Shown: positions 1 to 7,838, numbered from the stretch's first letter. The stretch: 14,033 nt of DNA from Deltaproteobacteria bacterium (GCA_019314185.1 JAFCZU010000041.1:1-14033); one strand, 5' to 3'. Translations and numbers: made by a program. Notes: generated from the letters alone by a model not told the origin.

Positions 1-498
1 TGTGTAATTTGCCTCAGCGCCGACAAAAGGAAGCATAACCGACCATGCCTTGGTGATATCGGCATCGGCCTGGGCCAGTGTCTCTTCAATAAGGTGAATA
101 TCCGGATTTCTCTCCAGTGCGATGTTGATGCAGTCTGTTAATGATAGATGGAGTTTTCCATTTTGCCTGAAGGGCAAAAGCATCTCGGTGCCTGAATGAG
201 ATATCCTGCTGCCGAGACCGAAAACAGCGCTGAGTTGGCTGGAAAAAGATCCGTCATCCATTGGACGGTTTTGCGCGGACATGGCCTCCGATACCTTTGG
301 AAAAAAGTCAGCCCGTGCACTTTTTTGCTCCTCTATGGCCTCTTTGATAATGGTATTGTTGGCCGTGGCTATCTCAATAGCCTTGTCTAAGGTCAATGTG
401 GTAGGTTCAACATCCGTAGCGGAGGCGATAACGGCCAAAGAGAGATAAATGGTTAAACCCGCCGTTATTATTAAGGTAAATAATTTATGCACTCGCAT
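1..498 (-). CDS. TolC-family outer-membrane efflux protein, N-terminal part (runs off left edge)
   Basis: Translating the minus strand from the ATG at 498 gives 166 codons open to base 1, so the 3' part is missing. Residues 1-27 form a signal peptide (basic MRVHK, hydrophobic core, likely cleavage after ASA). Residues 35-75 (LTLDKAIEIATANN...ARADFFPKVS) match the helix that opens TolC/OEP repeats, and a second similar motif lies at 116-166 (LSLTDCINIALERNPDIHL...MLPFVGAEANY). TolC proteins form trimeric channels through the outer membrane for RND or ABC efflux systems and type I secretion. The start overlaps the end of the upstream tetR gene by 14 bp, so translation is probably coupled; pump subunits may follow beyond the window. 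GC content looks higher than in the genes after 1,200. Assignment to the family is firm; the substrate is unknown. Confidence 0.85.
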   Translation of the reverse strand, partial: MRVHKLFTLIITAGLTIYLSLAVIASATDVEPTTLTLDKAIEIATANNTIIKEAIEEQKSARADFFPKVSEAMSAQNRPMDDGSFSSQLSAVFGLGSRISHSGTEMLLPFRQNGKLHLSLTDCINIALERNPDIHLIEETLAQADADITKAWSVMLPFVGAEANYT

Positions 499-1093
499 TG
501 AGACCCCGCTTCTCGGGCATCAGGCCATAGAAGCCATAGAAAAGGATATTCATCAATTCATCGAGATAGTGCTCAATCCGCTCTTCGCTCTCCTGAACCA
601 ACCAGTTAAGCTCGAATCCCCTCAAGGCATGGCCAATGGCAGTGGCTGCCAAGGGGACATTGTTAAGACGAAAAATACCTTTTTCCACCCCTTCCTCCAG
701 GATAGCGCGAATGATATTCACCTCCCGCTCGAAAAGTTCATTGCGAATGCTCTTAGCGCTGGGCAAGAGCTTTTCTATCCCCTCCCGATCCAGATTCAGA
801 ATATTTATTGCCTCGCGCATGTATCGAAACTTAGCTTTAGCGAAGGCAATCACCTTATCGCCAGGCAAGATCTTTCGATCTACTGAAGATGATATTTTTT
901 CTACTATCTCGTTTGCTTCCCGTCGGAGAACTTCCAGGTAAACACGCTCTTTGCTTCCGAAATAATTATATATGGTCGCCTTTGCAACCCGCGCTGCACG
1001 TGCGATTTCATCAAGAGTAGTTTTTTGGGGACCATAACGGCCAAACATTTTATTCGCTGTAATGAGTATCGATTCCGCCTTTTCCTCTTTCAT
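485..1093 (-). CDS. TetR/AcrR-family transcriptional regulator
   Basis: A 202-residue protein, the normal length for the family. Residues 5-50 are a classic TetR DNA-binding domain: ESILITANKMFGRYG, then the helix-turn-helix TTLDEIARAARVAKATIYNYF and the closing GSKERVY. Residues 55-195 are helical, as expected of the ligand-binding and dimerisation domain; the ligand cannot be read from sequence. It is the first gene of a minus-strand operon and overlaps the TolC-like gene by 14 bp. An inverted repeat overlapping its own -10 box suggests that it represses itself and the efflux gene, releasing on ligand binding. That role is inferred from context and from family members such as AcrR and TetR. 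Confidence 0.93.
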   Translation of the reverse strand: MKEEKAESILITANKMFGRYGPQKTTLDEIARAARVAKATIYNYFGSKERVYLEVLRREANEIVEKISSSVDRKILPGDKVIAFAKAKFRYMREAINILNLDREGIEKLLPSAKSIRNELFEREVNIIRAILEEGVEKGIFRLNNVPLAATAIGHALRGFELNWLVQESEERIEHYLDELMNILFYGFYGLMPEKRGLNASA

Positions 1094-1115
1094 GTTTCCT
1101 TCACTCGCCTGTACG

Positions 1116-1144
1116 TTTAGACTATTTTCGTTTTAAAGTCTAAA
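1116..1144. promoter_or_regulatory. Inverted repeat, candidate TetR operator
   Basis: TTTAGACT (1116-1123) and AGTCTAAA (1137-1144) are perfect 8-bp inverted arms separated by 13 bp. The right arm overlaps the predicted -10 box of tetR and the whole element lies between promoter and start codon. That is the usual place for an autoregulatory TetR operator. Function is inferred from position. Confidence 0.55.
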
Positions 1145-1171
1145 AATAAGCGCAAAAAAATATATTGTCAA
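1143..1171 (-). promoter_or_regulatory. sigma-70-type promoter of tetR-tolC operon
   Basis: On the minus strand TTGACA (1171-1166) is a perfect -35 box. After exactly 17 bp comes TATTTT (1148-1143), a 4 of 6 match to the -10 consensus. The tetR start codon lies about 50 bp further on, and the -10 box overlaps the right arm of the inverted repeat at 1116-1144. Confidence 0.6.
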
Positions 1172-1193
1172 CAAATATATACATCATTTTTAA

Positions 1194-1222
1194 TTGACCA
1201 ACGCTTAATACTTTGATATAAA
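1194..1222 (+). promoter_or_regulatory. Promoter of tRNA-Ala (and possibly hisB)
   Basis: TTGACC (1194-1199), a 17-bp spacer, and TATAAA (1217-1222) make a good sigma-70 promoter. The expected start near 1229 is about 9 bp before the tRNA. It points away from the tetR promoter; the two -35 boxes are only 22 bp apart. Confidence 0.65.
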
Positions 1223-1237
1223 ATAACATAAATTTGT

Positions 1238-1313
1238 GGGGATGTAGCTCAGTTGGGAGAGCGCGGCGTTCGCAATGCCGAGGTCAGGGGTTCGAGCCCC
1301 CTCATCTCCACCA
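1238..1313 (+). tRNA. tRNA-Ala (anticodon CGC)
   Basis: A full cloverleaf of 76 nt with the 3' CCA encoded. The acceptor arms are GGGGATG (1238-1244) and CATCTCC (1303-1309), the discriminator is A1310 and CCA is 1311-1313. The anticodon loop TTCGCAA gives CGC, which reads GCG (Ala). The third acceptor pair is G-U, the alanine identity element, which supports the call independently. The T arm is AGGGG-TTCGAGC-CCCCT. No terminator is visible between it and hisB, 73 bp downstream. Confidence 0.97.
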
Positions 1314-1386
1314 TATTCTTTGTTTCCATCCAATCAAGATATTTCATTATCAAACAGGCAAACCGGAGTTTTTCAAAGGTATCCAT

Positions 1387-1989
1387 ATGAGCGCAAATAT
1401 GAAACGTATAGTTGAAGTTGAGCGAAAGACAGAAGAAACAAGTATATGTATTGAATTGAATATAAACGGTAAAGGCACGCACAAAATATTTTCGGGTATC
1501 CCATTTTTTGATCATATGTTAACCCTCTTTACTGTTCACGGTTTTTTTGATTTGTCTTTATCCGCCAATGGAGATCTGGATGTTGATTTTCATCATACGG
1601 TTGAGGATATCGGCCTTGTATTAGGTGAAGCATTCAATAAAGCTCTTGGTGACAGAAAGGGTATAATTCGGTACGGTCATGCTGTTATACCAATGGACGA
1701 TGCTCTGACCTTTGTTACAATCGATCTGTCAAACCGCCCCTTTCTCGTTTATAATATTCCTGATATTACGAAGATCAGAGGAGGCTCTTTTGATATTTGT
1801 CTTGCAAAAGAATTTTTCAGGGCATTTGCAAATAAAAGCGGAATGAATCTGCATATAAATGTGTCTTACGGTGAAAATGAGCATCATATTATTGAATCGA
1901 TTTTCAAGGCTCTTGGGAGGGCATTGGATCAGGCTGTTTCTTTTGATGAACGTATAACAAATGTTTACTCAACTAAAGGTTTATTATAA
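1387..1989 (+). CDS. hisB: Imidazoleglycerol-phosphate dehydratase
   Basis: A 200-residue cytoplasmic enzyme that dehydrates imidazole glycerol phosphate to imidazole acetol phosphate, the sixth step of histidine synthesis. Length fits the single-function HisB, not the dehydratase-phosphatase fusion of enterobacteria. Metal and active-site motifs are in place: FFDHM (H43), DFHHTVEDIG (H69, H70, E73), MDDAL (103-107) and GENEHHIIESIFKALGRAL (H166, H167, E170). The ATG at 1387 is preceded by AAAGG with proper spacing. The same frame stays open upstream to 1234, but that would include the tRNA-Ala and is not real. A lipoprotein gene and hisA follow in the same direction. The spacer directly after the stop carries a dispersed repeat. 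Confidence 0.97.
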   Translation: MSANMKRIVEVERKTEETSICIELNINGKGTHKIFSGIPFFDHMLTLFTVHGFFDLSLSANGDLDVDFHHTVEDIGLVLGEAFNKALGDRKGIIRYGHAVIPMDDALTFVTIDLSNRPFLVYNIPDITKIRGGSFDICLAKEFFRAFANKSGMNLHINVSYGENEHHIIESIFKALGRALDQAVSFDERITNVYSTKGLL

Positions 1990-2046
1990 AGGGATTGAGG
2001 GATTAAAATCAATAGAATACCTTCAATTTCTAAATTTCTAAATTCA
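1990..2046 (+). repeat. Dispersed intergenic hairpin repeat, copy A
   Basis: Begins at the base after the hisB stop with two GGGATTGA-type units, then a TTAAAATCAA core and CTAAATT-type units. AGGGATTGAGGG (1990-2001) can pair as RNA with CCTTCAATTTCT (2020-2031) over 12 bp including three G-U pairs. A second copy with more units lies at 12481-12570, directly after the sufB-like stop. Confidence 0.7.
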
Positions 2047-2075
2047 AGAGGCTTGAGCGAAGGAATAATTACAAT

Positions 2076-2780
2076 ATGCAAAAATTAAAACAAGGATTCT
2101 TAAAGGCTATCTTGTTTTCCGTCAGTTTTTTTATTGTAACATCATTATTGTTTGCATGTAAATCAAGTGTGCCTGTTCGTGAAACAGTAGCTCCGCCTTC
2201 AATTAATGGAAAACTCCTGATCTTGCCGTTTAAAGACATGTCGGCGATTTATGGAGAAAATGTTAGTCTCAGGTGCCCTTTATGCGGCAATGTTTTTTTG
2301 ACAGGTGAAGTGGCTGAAGGTGCTGATACTGTTTTGACAAATCGTCTAATTTCTTTGATCTCAGATCGTAATGATGTTGAGCTGATACCTCAGGATAAGG
2401 CACATGGAGTTCGGTCAAAACTATTATTTGGGGATAGAGGCAGTTTGTCTGAGCTGGGTCTGATAGTAGAAACAGGGAAAGCTCTTGGCGCTGATGCGGT
2501 GCTGGCTGGTTATGTTTATCGTTTCAGAGAACGGATAGGAACCAGGTATGCTGCTGATTTGCCAGCATCTGTTGCTTTTGATGTTCATCTTGTTGATGCG
2601 GCAAATGGTCGTATTATGTGGATTGGTCATTTAGATGAAACGCAGCAACCTTTGAGCGAAAATCTATTAAAGTTGGGTGCTTTTATCAAAAGAAAAGGCG
2701 CATGGATTACCGCCGAGGATATAGCTTCTTCCGGTCTTGAAGAAATATTGAAAAAATTTCCTGCAATTACAGGTCATTAA
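2076..2780 (+). CDS. Putative lipoprotein with CsgG/TolB-N-like fold region
   Basis: A 234-residue protein not assigned to a named family with certainty. Residues 1-27 are a lipoprotein signal peptide (basic start, hydrophobic 9-25) ending at the lipobox-like LFAC, with C28 as the likely lipidated residue; F at -2 is unusual. The mature part opens with KLLILPFKDMS, resembling the first strand of CsgG/LpoB/TolB-N-type domains, followed by a helix over ADTVLTNRLISLI and a strand ALGADAVLAGYVYRFRER typical of such periplasmic lipoproteins. CPLC at residues 67-70 is a lone CxxC that could be a disulfide or half of a metal site. GAAGGA (2059-2064) is a plausible but distant ribosome site. It sits between hisB and hisA with no evident link to histidine synthesis. 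Function unknown. Confidence 0.75.
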   Translation: MQKLKQGFLKAILFSVSFFIVTSLLFACKSSVPVRETVAPPSINGKLLILPFKDMSAIYGENVSLRCPLCGNVFLTGEVAEGADTVLTNRLISLISDRNDVELIPQDKAHGVRSKLLFGDRGSLSELGLIVETGKALGADAVLAGYVYRFRERIGTRYAADLPASVAFDVHLVDAANGRIMWIGHLDETQQPLSENLLKLGAFIKRKGAWITAEDIASSGLEEILKKFPAITGH

Positions 2781-2837
2781 TTACCAATTAAACATTTCGT
2801 AAATTCTATTATTCCAGTTACAGAGCTAAATTCAAAC

Positions 2838-3563
2838 ATGATTATTATTCCAGCGGTTGATATAAAAAATGGCAGATGCGTGCGGCTCTTTCAGGGGCGT
2901 ATGGATTCGGAAACGATTTTTTCCAACGATCCCGCTGCAATGGCAAAAAGATGGGAGGAGGAAGGAGCGGAAATAATCCATATAGTCGATCTGGACGGAG
3001 CGTTTGAAAAAAGTCCGCAGAACCTGGATGCCATTAAAAGCATTGTTGAAAGTATTCATGTGCCTGTTCAGTTAGGCGGCGGAATCCGGAATATGGATAC
3101 TATTAAATTGTATGTTGATATAGGAATTAAAAGGGTTATTATTGGGACAGAAGCAATAAACAATCCCCAGTTTGTAATCAATGCCTGCAAAAAATTTCCG
3201 GATCAGATAGTTGTGGGAATAGATGCCCGCAACGGATTGGTAGCAATAGAGGGGTGGACCCAGACAACTCAAATCAAGGCTGTTGATTTAGCAAAAAAGT
3301 TCGAAGATTGTGGTGTTGTAGCGATAAATTTTACCGACATACGCAGGGATGGGATGCAGACTGGAACGAATATTGAGGCAACAAGACGTCTTGCAGAGGC
3401 TGTATCTATACCTGTAATTGCTTCGGGCGGTGTTTCAACAATTGAGGATATAAAGAATTTATTACCACTGGAAGAAGCAGGAGTAATCGGGGTTATTACC
3501 GGTAGAGCATTATATAGCGGAACACTGAATCTTAAAGAGGCAATTGAGGTTTCAAAAAAATAA
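2838..3563 (+). CDS. hisA: Phosphoribosylformimino-5-aminoimidazole carboxamide ribotide isomerase
   Basis: A 241-residue (beta-alpha)8-barrel isomerase catalysing the Amadori rearrangement of ProFAR to PRFAR, the fourth step of histidine synthesis. The catalytic aspartates are D8 (IPAVDIKNG) and D129 (VVGIDARNG). Phosphate-binding loops are QLGGGIR (78-84), ASGGVS (195-200) and GRALYSG (222-228). TDIRRDGMQTG (166-176) is diagnostic of HisA rather than HisF. Full length, no interruptions. The Shine-Dalgarno signal is weak. It lies 57 bp after the lipoprotein gene, so hisB, lipoprotein and hisA may share a transcript; hisF, hisH and the rest are not in the window. Confidence 0.97.
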   Translation: MIIIPAVDIKNGRCVRLFQGRMDSETIFSNDPAAMAKRWEEEGAEIIHIVDLDGAFEKSPQNLDAIKSIVESIHVPVQLGGGIRNMDTIKLYVDIGIKRVIIGTEAINNPQFVINACKKFPDQIVVGIDARNGLVAIEGWTQTTQIKAVDLAKKFEDCGVVAINFTDIRRDGMQTGTNIEATRRLAEAVSIPVIASGGVSTIEDIKNLLPLEEAGVIGVITGRALYSGTLNLKEAIEVSKK

Positions 3564-3642
3564 AGTAATAGTTTACCTTTGAATTGCAAAAGCAAGCGCA
3601 TCCCCATATAAACATATTCCCCCTTTGAGTATCATTTTAATC

Positions 3643-3669
3643 CACAGATTACATAAACTACACAGATCT
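3643..3669. repeat. Degenerate 9-bp tandem repeat
   Basis: Three nonamers in phase, CACAGATTA, CATAAACTA and CACAGATCT, lie in the 366-bp spacer between hisA and dnaG. The first and third share 7 of 9 bases. Too short to say more. Confidence 0.45.
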
Positions 3670-3773
3670 TTCGTGAGTTATTAGTTTAAATTGTGAAAAA
3701 TCAGATACACGACAGGCTATTGTGTCGCGGGGTAGTTCATTGAAAATTGATGGGGAATTAGGGTAAATTATTC

Positions 3774-3802
3774 TTGACATAAATATAATATATAATTAAA
3801 TT
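3774..3802 (+). promoter_or_regulatory. Promoter of dnaG-rpoD
   Basis: TTGACA (3774-3779) followed after 17 bp by TAAATT (3797-3802), in the long hisA-dnaG spacer. A start near 3809 would leave a leader of about 120 nt. A 7-bp inverted repeat, TATAATT-A-AATTATA (3791-3805), covers the -10 region; it may be an operator or only AT-rich sequence. Confidence 0.55.
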
Positions 3803-3929
3803 ATACGTTTAACATAATTAATGGGGTTGTTTTAATAAAGTTACTTTATTTCATTCTATATTGTAGGAACTTTCTATTATTGCCAGTATCAAGTAGTCTT
3901 TTATGTATCAGAAGTGGAGGATAAGTTTC

Positions 3930-5762
3930 TTGGCGGTTTTTATTCCCGAAGATATAATTGTAGATATAAAAAATACAGCCGATATTGTTAGTATTATTTC
4001 GGAAGTAGTGATGCTTAAAAAGGCGGGTAAGAATTACCTTGGACTTTGTCCGTTCCATTCGGAAAAGACACCTTCCTTTACTGTAAGTCCCGGCAAACAG
4101 ATTTTTCATTGTTTTGGGTGTGGCATCGGGGGAAATGTTTTTACTTTTATAATGAAGCAGAACGGCATTTCATTCCCTGAAGCAGTCAAGATGCTGGCCA
4201 CACGATATGGCATTGAGATTCCAACCCAAACCATGTCGTTGGAGCAAAGAAAGCGAATTGATGAAAGAGAGAGTCTGCTTGCAATAAACAGGCAGGCAAT
4301 GGATTTTTTCGGTCAAGCCCTTCATGACAGCGTTTCAGGTGAAAAGGCAATGGCGTATCTTGTTAAACGGGGGATGACAAAAGAGATAATTGATAGATTT
4401 CATCTTGGATATTCATCGGAAGCCTGGGATAAGCTGGCAAATTGTTTTTCAAACAAAAAAGTTTCGCAAGGACTTGTTGAAAAGTCCGGCTTGGTTGTTA
4501 AAAGAAAAAACAAAAACGGTTATTACGATCGTTTCAGGGGCCGTATTATATTTCCAATTTTTGATACTGCTGCGCAGGTCGTTGGATTTGGCGGACGTGT
4601 ATTGGATGATTCTCTGCCAAAATATCTTAATTCTCCTGAAACATCTCTTTATAACAAGAGTCGTTCGCTCTATGGTTTGCATATAGCGAAAAGTAAATGC
4701 AGGGAGAGTGAATTAGTTTATATTGTTGAAGGGTATTTTGATCTTTTAGCGCTTCATCAGCATGGCATACAAAATTCCGTTGCAACCCTCGGAACTTCAC
4801 TTACTTCTGAACATGTGCGGATTCTTAAAGGATTTATCGGTAAATCCGGCAGGATTATTCTTGTTTATGATTCAGATGTAGCTGGAATAAAGGCTGCACG
4901 GCGAAGTATAGATGTGTTTGATAAAGAATATGTAGATGCAGGAATTGTCGTATTGCCTTCTGGATACGATCCGGATTCATATCTTTTTGAGTTTGGCTCT
5001 GAATCTTTTGCAAATACAATTAGTAAAGCAAAAGGAGTCATTTCTTTTCTCATAGATTCTGCTGTAAAAAAACATGGCTTGTCAACGGAAGGTAAAATTC
5101 ATATTGTTTCGGACATGAAAGAACCGTTGGCTGTAATTAAGGATAATGTGGCAAGATCTTTGTATATCAAAGACATTTCTGAACTCGTTGGTATTGATGA
5201 ATCAGCAATTTTGGAAAAAGTTAAAGAAGTATTTAAGGGAAAAAATGCACGAGATATGGCAGCGCAAAAACAACACCATGTTTATTCTCAAGATTCTTAT
5301 GATTTATCTGCATTGAATATGGTTAATGGAAGTTCGCTTCAAACAGGGGGAAACAGAATAGAGAGACAAGTAATTGCAATGATGCTTCAGTTCCCACAAA
5401 TATTGCCGGAAATAGGGGAGCGCAATGTTTTCGATCTTTTTGAGAATAATACATTAAAATCCATTGGCCTGTTTATTTTAAGCCACAAGGATTTGTTAAA
5501 CAGAGGGGTTGCTGAGATTATATCTTCGATTGATGACATAGAAAAAAGCAACATTGTAGCCTCGCTGGCAATTGGAGATGATTTATGGGATCGTGATGGT
5601 TGTTTCAGGTTGATTGCTCAATTTGAGTTAAGTAGAAAGCGTCATGAAAAAACTTTATTACGGGAAATAAAGGCGGCTGAAAAAAATAATGACTATGAAT
5701 TGCTTTTGCAATTGTTGAGAAAAAAGCAGATTCAAGCCAGGAGCTTGTCCGAAAAAACCTGA
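3930..5762 (+). CDS. dnaG: DNA primase
   Basis: A 610-residue primase that makes the RNA primers for the replication fork with the DnaB helicase. I choose TTG at 3930: GGAGG (3916-3920) sits 9 nt before it, while the in-frame ATG at 3903 has no ribosome site. With this start the zinc ligands are C40, H43, C61 and C64, the same numbers I recall for E. coli DnaG. The catalytic core follows, with YDRFRGRIIFPI (199-210), then the TOPRIM domain with VEGYFD (E267) and VYDSDVAG (D314, D316), the metal-binding acidic residues. The C-terminal ~135 residues (from about 476) form the helicase-interaction domain. It is 93 bp ahead of rpoD, the usual macromolecular-synthesis pairing; rpsU is absent. Confidence 0.96.
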   Translation: MAVFIPEDIIVDIKNTADIVSIISEVVMLKKAGKNYLGLCPFHSEKTPSFTVSPGKQIFHCFGCGIGGNVFTFIMKQNGISFPEAVKMLATRYGIEIPTQTMSLEQRKRIDERESLLAINRQAMDFFGQALHDSVSGEKAMAYLVKRGMTKEIIDRFHLGYSSEAWDKLANCFSNKKVSQGLVEKSGLVVKRKNKNGYYDRFRGRIIFPIFDTAAQVVGFGGRVLDDSLPKYLNSPETSLYNKSRSLYGLHIAKSKCRESELVYIVEGYFDLLALHQHGIQNSVATLGTSLTSEHVRILKGFIGKSGRIILVYDSDVAGIKAARRSIDVFDKEYVDAGIVVLPSGYDPDSYLFEFGSESFANTISKAKGVISFLIDSAVKKHGLSTEGKIHIVSDMKEPLAVIKDNVARSLYIKDISELVGIDESAILEKVKEVFKGKNARDMAAQKQHHVYSQDSYDLSALNMVNGSSLQTGGNRIERQVIAMMLQFPQILPEIGERNVFDLFENNTLKSIGLFILSHKDLLNRGVAEIISSIDDIEKSNIVASLAIGDDLWDRDGCFRLIAQFELSRKRHEKTLLREIKAAEKNNDYELLLQLLRKKQIQARSLSEKT

Positions 5763-5855
5763 TTCTATCGCAAAAGCGTGAGAAGCGGTCCAAATTTTCG
5801 GATAAGCTTTTTGAGAAAAAATAGATAACCGTGAGTATGTTGGAGGCATAAATCT

Positions 5856-7673
5856 ATGGCAAAAAAATCAGATGCAAATCTAAAACGCGCAGTTAAAGTC
5901 AGCAGGAAAGCGTTGGCGGATAAGTCTGAAGTAAAGCAGAAACAAGCGGCAAAAGCAGGCAGGAAGATATTAAATGGTCTGATTTTAAAAGGGAAAAAGA
6001 AAGGTTATTTAACCTATGACGAAATTAATAAAGTATTAAATGATGATATATTCTCATCAGATCAAATTGATGAAGCTTTAATAACGTTTAATGATCTTAA
6101 TATTGATGTTGTTGATAAAAATAAAGACGGAAGAGAAATTGATAGCAGGAGTAATGATAAAATATTTAAAGATAATATAGCTGCTGTTGAATTTGGCACT
6201 GTAGCCGATCCAGTTAAAATGTACTTGCGTGAGATGGGTCTTGTTACCCTTTTAAGCAGGGAAGAAGAGGTCGTGATAGCCAAGAAAATTGAATTTGGTG
6301 AGCTGGAGGTTTTAAGGGCATTAATTGATACGGAAATAGGTGTGGAATTTATTCTGGGGATAGGAAAACAGGTTGAAAATGGAAATTTTCGTCTAAAACA
6401 TGTATTAAGAGATGTCGATGAAGGCGACACTTATATTGATGAAACGGTTCAGGTTGAAAGGTTTTTAAATACGCTAATTTTAATAAGAGAGATACATGAT
6501 GAGACCATAGAATGTCGAGGCAGGCTGTTTTTGTCAGGTCTGAGCGCTGATGAACAAAGACGGATCAGGAGAAGTATTTCTCGACGGAATACTAAGATTT
6601 TTGATTTGCTTAAGCACTGGCGTTTTGAAGCTAATGTAATATATAATATCAGAACAAAAATCATAGAGTACATTGACTGGTTCGATACAGCGAATGCAAA
6701 TATTGTCAGGTATGCGGATAAAGTAAATGTATTGGTTACAGAACTTCGTGATAATATAAAAACAGAGAAGATGTTTATTAAGTTGGCCTGTAGTCGTTGT
6801 GATTTATCAAAAGATGAGCTGGTTATTCTGTTTGTGGAGATTAAAAGGATTTCGAAGGAAATAGATGAAAAAGAAATCAGTATAAAATCTAACAGCAGAA
6901 CTTTGAAGAGAATTATTACATGTGTTAAAGAAGGTCGTTTTAATGCTAAGAAGGCAAAGAGCGAACTGATCAAGGCCAATTTACGTCTGGTCGTCAGTAT
7001 TGCTAAAAAGTATACCAACAGAGGGTTGCAGTTTTTAGATTTAATACAGGAAGGCAATATAGGTCTTATGAAAGCTGTGGATAAGTTTGAATATCGCCGT
7101 GGTTATAAATTCAGCACATATGCTACATGGTGGATACGTCAGGCTATAACGAGAGCAATTGCAGACCAGGCGAGGACAATCAGAATTCCGGTTCATATGA
7201 TTGAAACAATAAACAAGCTCATTCGTACATCAAGAAGTCTGGTTCAGGAGCTTGGCCGCGAGCCTAAACCTGAAGAAATAGCTAAAAAAATGGAGATTCC
7301 GCTTGATAAGGTTCGTAAGGTTTTAAAGATTGCAAGAGAGCCTATTTCGCTTGAGACACCTATTGGTGAAGAAGAGGATAGTCATCTCGGTGATTTTATA
7401 GAAGATAAAAAATTTACGCTTCCTTCAGACGCTGCTGTAAATTTGAATCTTGCGGAACAAACAAGAAAGGTTCTTGCGACATTGACTCCTCGTGAAGAAA
7501 AGGTGTTGCGTATGAGATTCGGAATTGGCGAAAAGGCTGACCATACACTTGAGGAGGTCGGGCAGGATTTTACAGTAACACGTGAACGCATCAGACAGAT
7601 AGAGGCTAAAGCATTGAGGAAACTCAGACATCCAACCAGAAGTCGAAAACTAAAAAGTTTTATTGAAACCTAG
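5856..7673 (+). CDS. rpoD: RNA polymerase primary sigma factor (sigma-70)
   Basis: A 605-residue main sigma factor. Region 1.1 covers about residues 36-95 ([12 protein letters not shown]). Region 1.2 is [11 protein letters not shown]...[15 protein letters not shown] (118-145). A non-conserved region of ~210 residues follows. Region 2 is [20 protein letters not shown]...[16 protein letters not shown] (373-438), containing the -10 melting and recognition helices. Region 3 is [14 protein letters not shown] onward, and region 4 ends with the -35 helix-turn-helix ([30 protein letters not shown], 564-593). GGAGG (5842-5846) sits 9 nt before ATG. An extra lysine-rich N-terminus (residues 1-38), absent from E. 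coli RpoD, carries two similar motifs, KVSRKAL and KAGRKIL. The stop is 3 bp before the next promoter's -35 box. Confidence 0.97.
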   Translation: MAKKSDANLKRAVKVSRKALADKSEVKQKQAAKAGRKILNGLILKGKKKGYLTYDEINKVLNDDIFSSDQIDEALITFNDLNIDVVDKNKDGREIDSRSNDKIFKDNIAAVEFGTVADPVKMYLREMGLVTLLSREEEVVIAKKIEFGELEVLRALIDTEIGVEFILGIGKQVENGNFRLKHVLRDVDEGDTYIDETVQVERFLNTLILIREIHDETIECRGRLFLSGLSADEQRRIRRSISRRNTKIFDLLKHWRFEANVIYNIRTKIIEYIDWFDTANANIVRYADKVNVLVTELRDNIKTEKMFIKLACSRCDLSKDELVILFVEIKRISKEIDEKEISIKSNSRTLKRIITCVKEGRFNAKKAKSELIKANLRLVVSIAKKYTNRGLQFLDLIQEGNIGLMKAVDKFEYRRGYKFSTYATWWIRQAITRAIADQARTIRIPVHMIETINKLIRTSRSLVQELGREPKPEEIAKKMEIPLDKVRKVLKIAREPISLETPIGEEEDSHLGDFIEDKKFTLPSDAAVNLNLAEQTRKVLATLTPREEKVLRMRFGIGEKADHTLEEVGQDFTVTRERIRQIEAKALRKLRHPTRSRKLKSFIET

Positions 7674-7676
7674 TGC

Positions 7677-7705
7677 TTGACAAAACTATATTCTAAAGTT
7701 AAATA
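7677..7705 (+). promoter_or_regulatory. Promoter of tRNA-Met
   Basis: TTGACA (7677-7682), 17 bp, then TAAATA (7700-7705), a weak -10 box. The alternative TTAAAT with a 16-bp spacer fits about as well. The expected start falls roughly 10 bp before the tRNA. Confidence 0.5.
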
Positions 7706-7722
7706 AATATTTTTAATTGTGA

Positions 7723-7795
7723 GGGCCCATAGCTCAGCTGGCAGAGCCACCGGCTCATAACCGGTAGGTCCCTGGTTCGATCCCAGGTGGGCCCA
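7723..7795 (+). tRNA. tRNA-Met (anticodon CAT), elongator type
   Basis: A 73-nt cloverleaf: acceptor GGGCCCA/TGGGCCC, D arm GCTC/GAGC, anticodon stem ACCGG/CCGGT, loop CTCATAA giving CAT, and T arm CCTGG-TTCGATC-CCAGG. The discriminator is A7795; CCA is not encoded, unlike the tRNA-Ala. The first acceptor pair is G-C and the anticodon stem lacks three consecutive G-C pairs, so it is not the initiator. tRNA-Ile with a modified C34 is a less likely alternative that sequence alone does not fully exclude. Confidence 0.93.
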
Positions 7796-7838
7796 TACTT
7801 GATACCTGTCAATTCCTTCATTCGATTTTACGATCTTT

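Noticed and set aside
449..941. Two plus-strand open frames (449-886 and 636-941)
   Set aside because: Both lie opposite the TetR gene, which has a clear family match; they have no recognisable motifs.
1..1313. Genomic island attached at tRNA-Ala because GC content shifts near 1,100-1,200
   Set aside because: The shifted segment lies on the 5' side of the tRNA, whereas islands usually join at the 3' end; no integrase and no partial tRNA copy is visible in the window.
1234..1386. Long open frame extending hisB upstream by 51 codons
   Set aside because: It runs through the tRNA-Ala gene. The ATG at 1387 has its own ribosome site and gives the normal HisB N-terminus.
3700..3750. Rho-independent terminator after hisA
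   Set aside because: Only a 5-bp CGACA/TGTCG pairing is present and no T-run follows.
6062..7057. Minus-strand open frames of 122 and 202 codons
   Set aside because: They are antisense to rpoD and their sequence (rich in S, I, L, F) is what the complement of its codons would give.
7723..7795. Initiator tRNA-fMet
   Set aside because: The first acceptor pair is G-C rather than the mismatched C-A, and the anticodon stem lacks the three G-C pairs of initiators.
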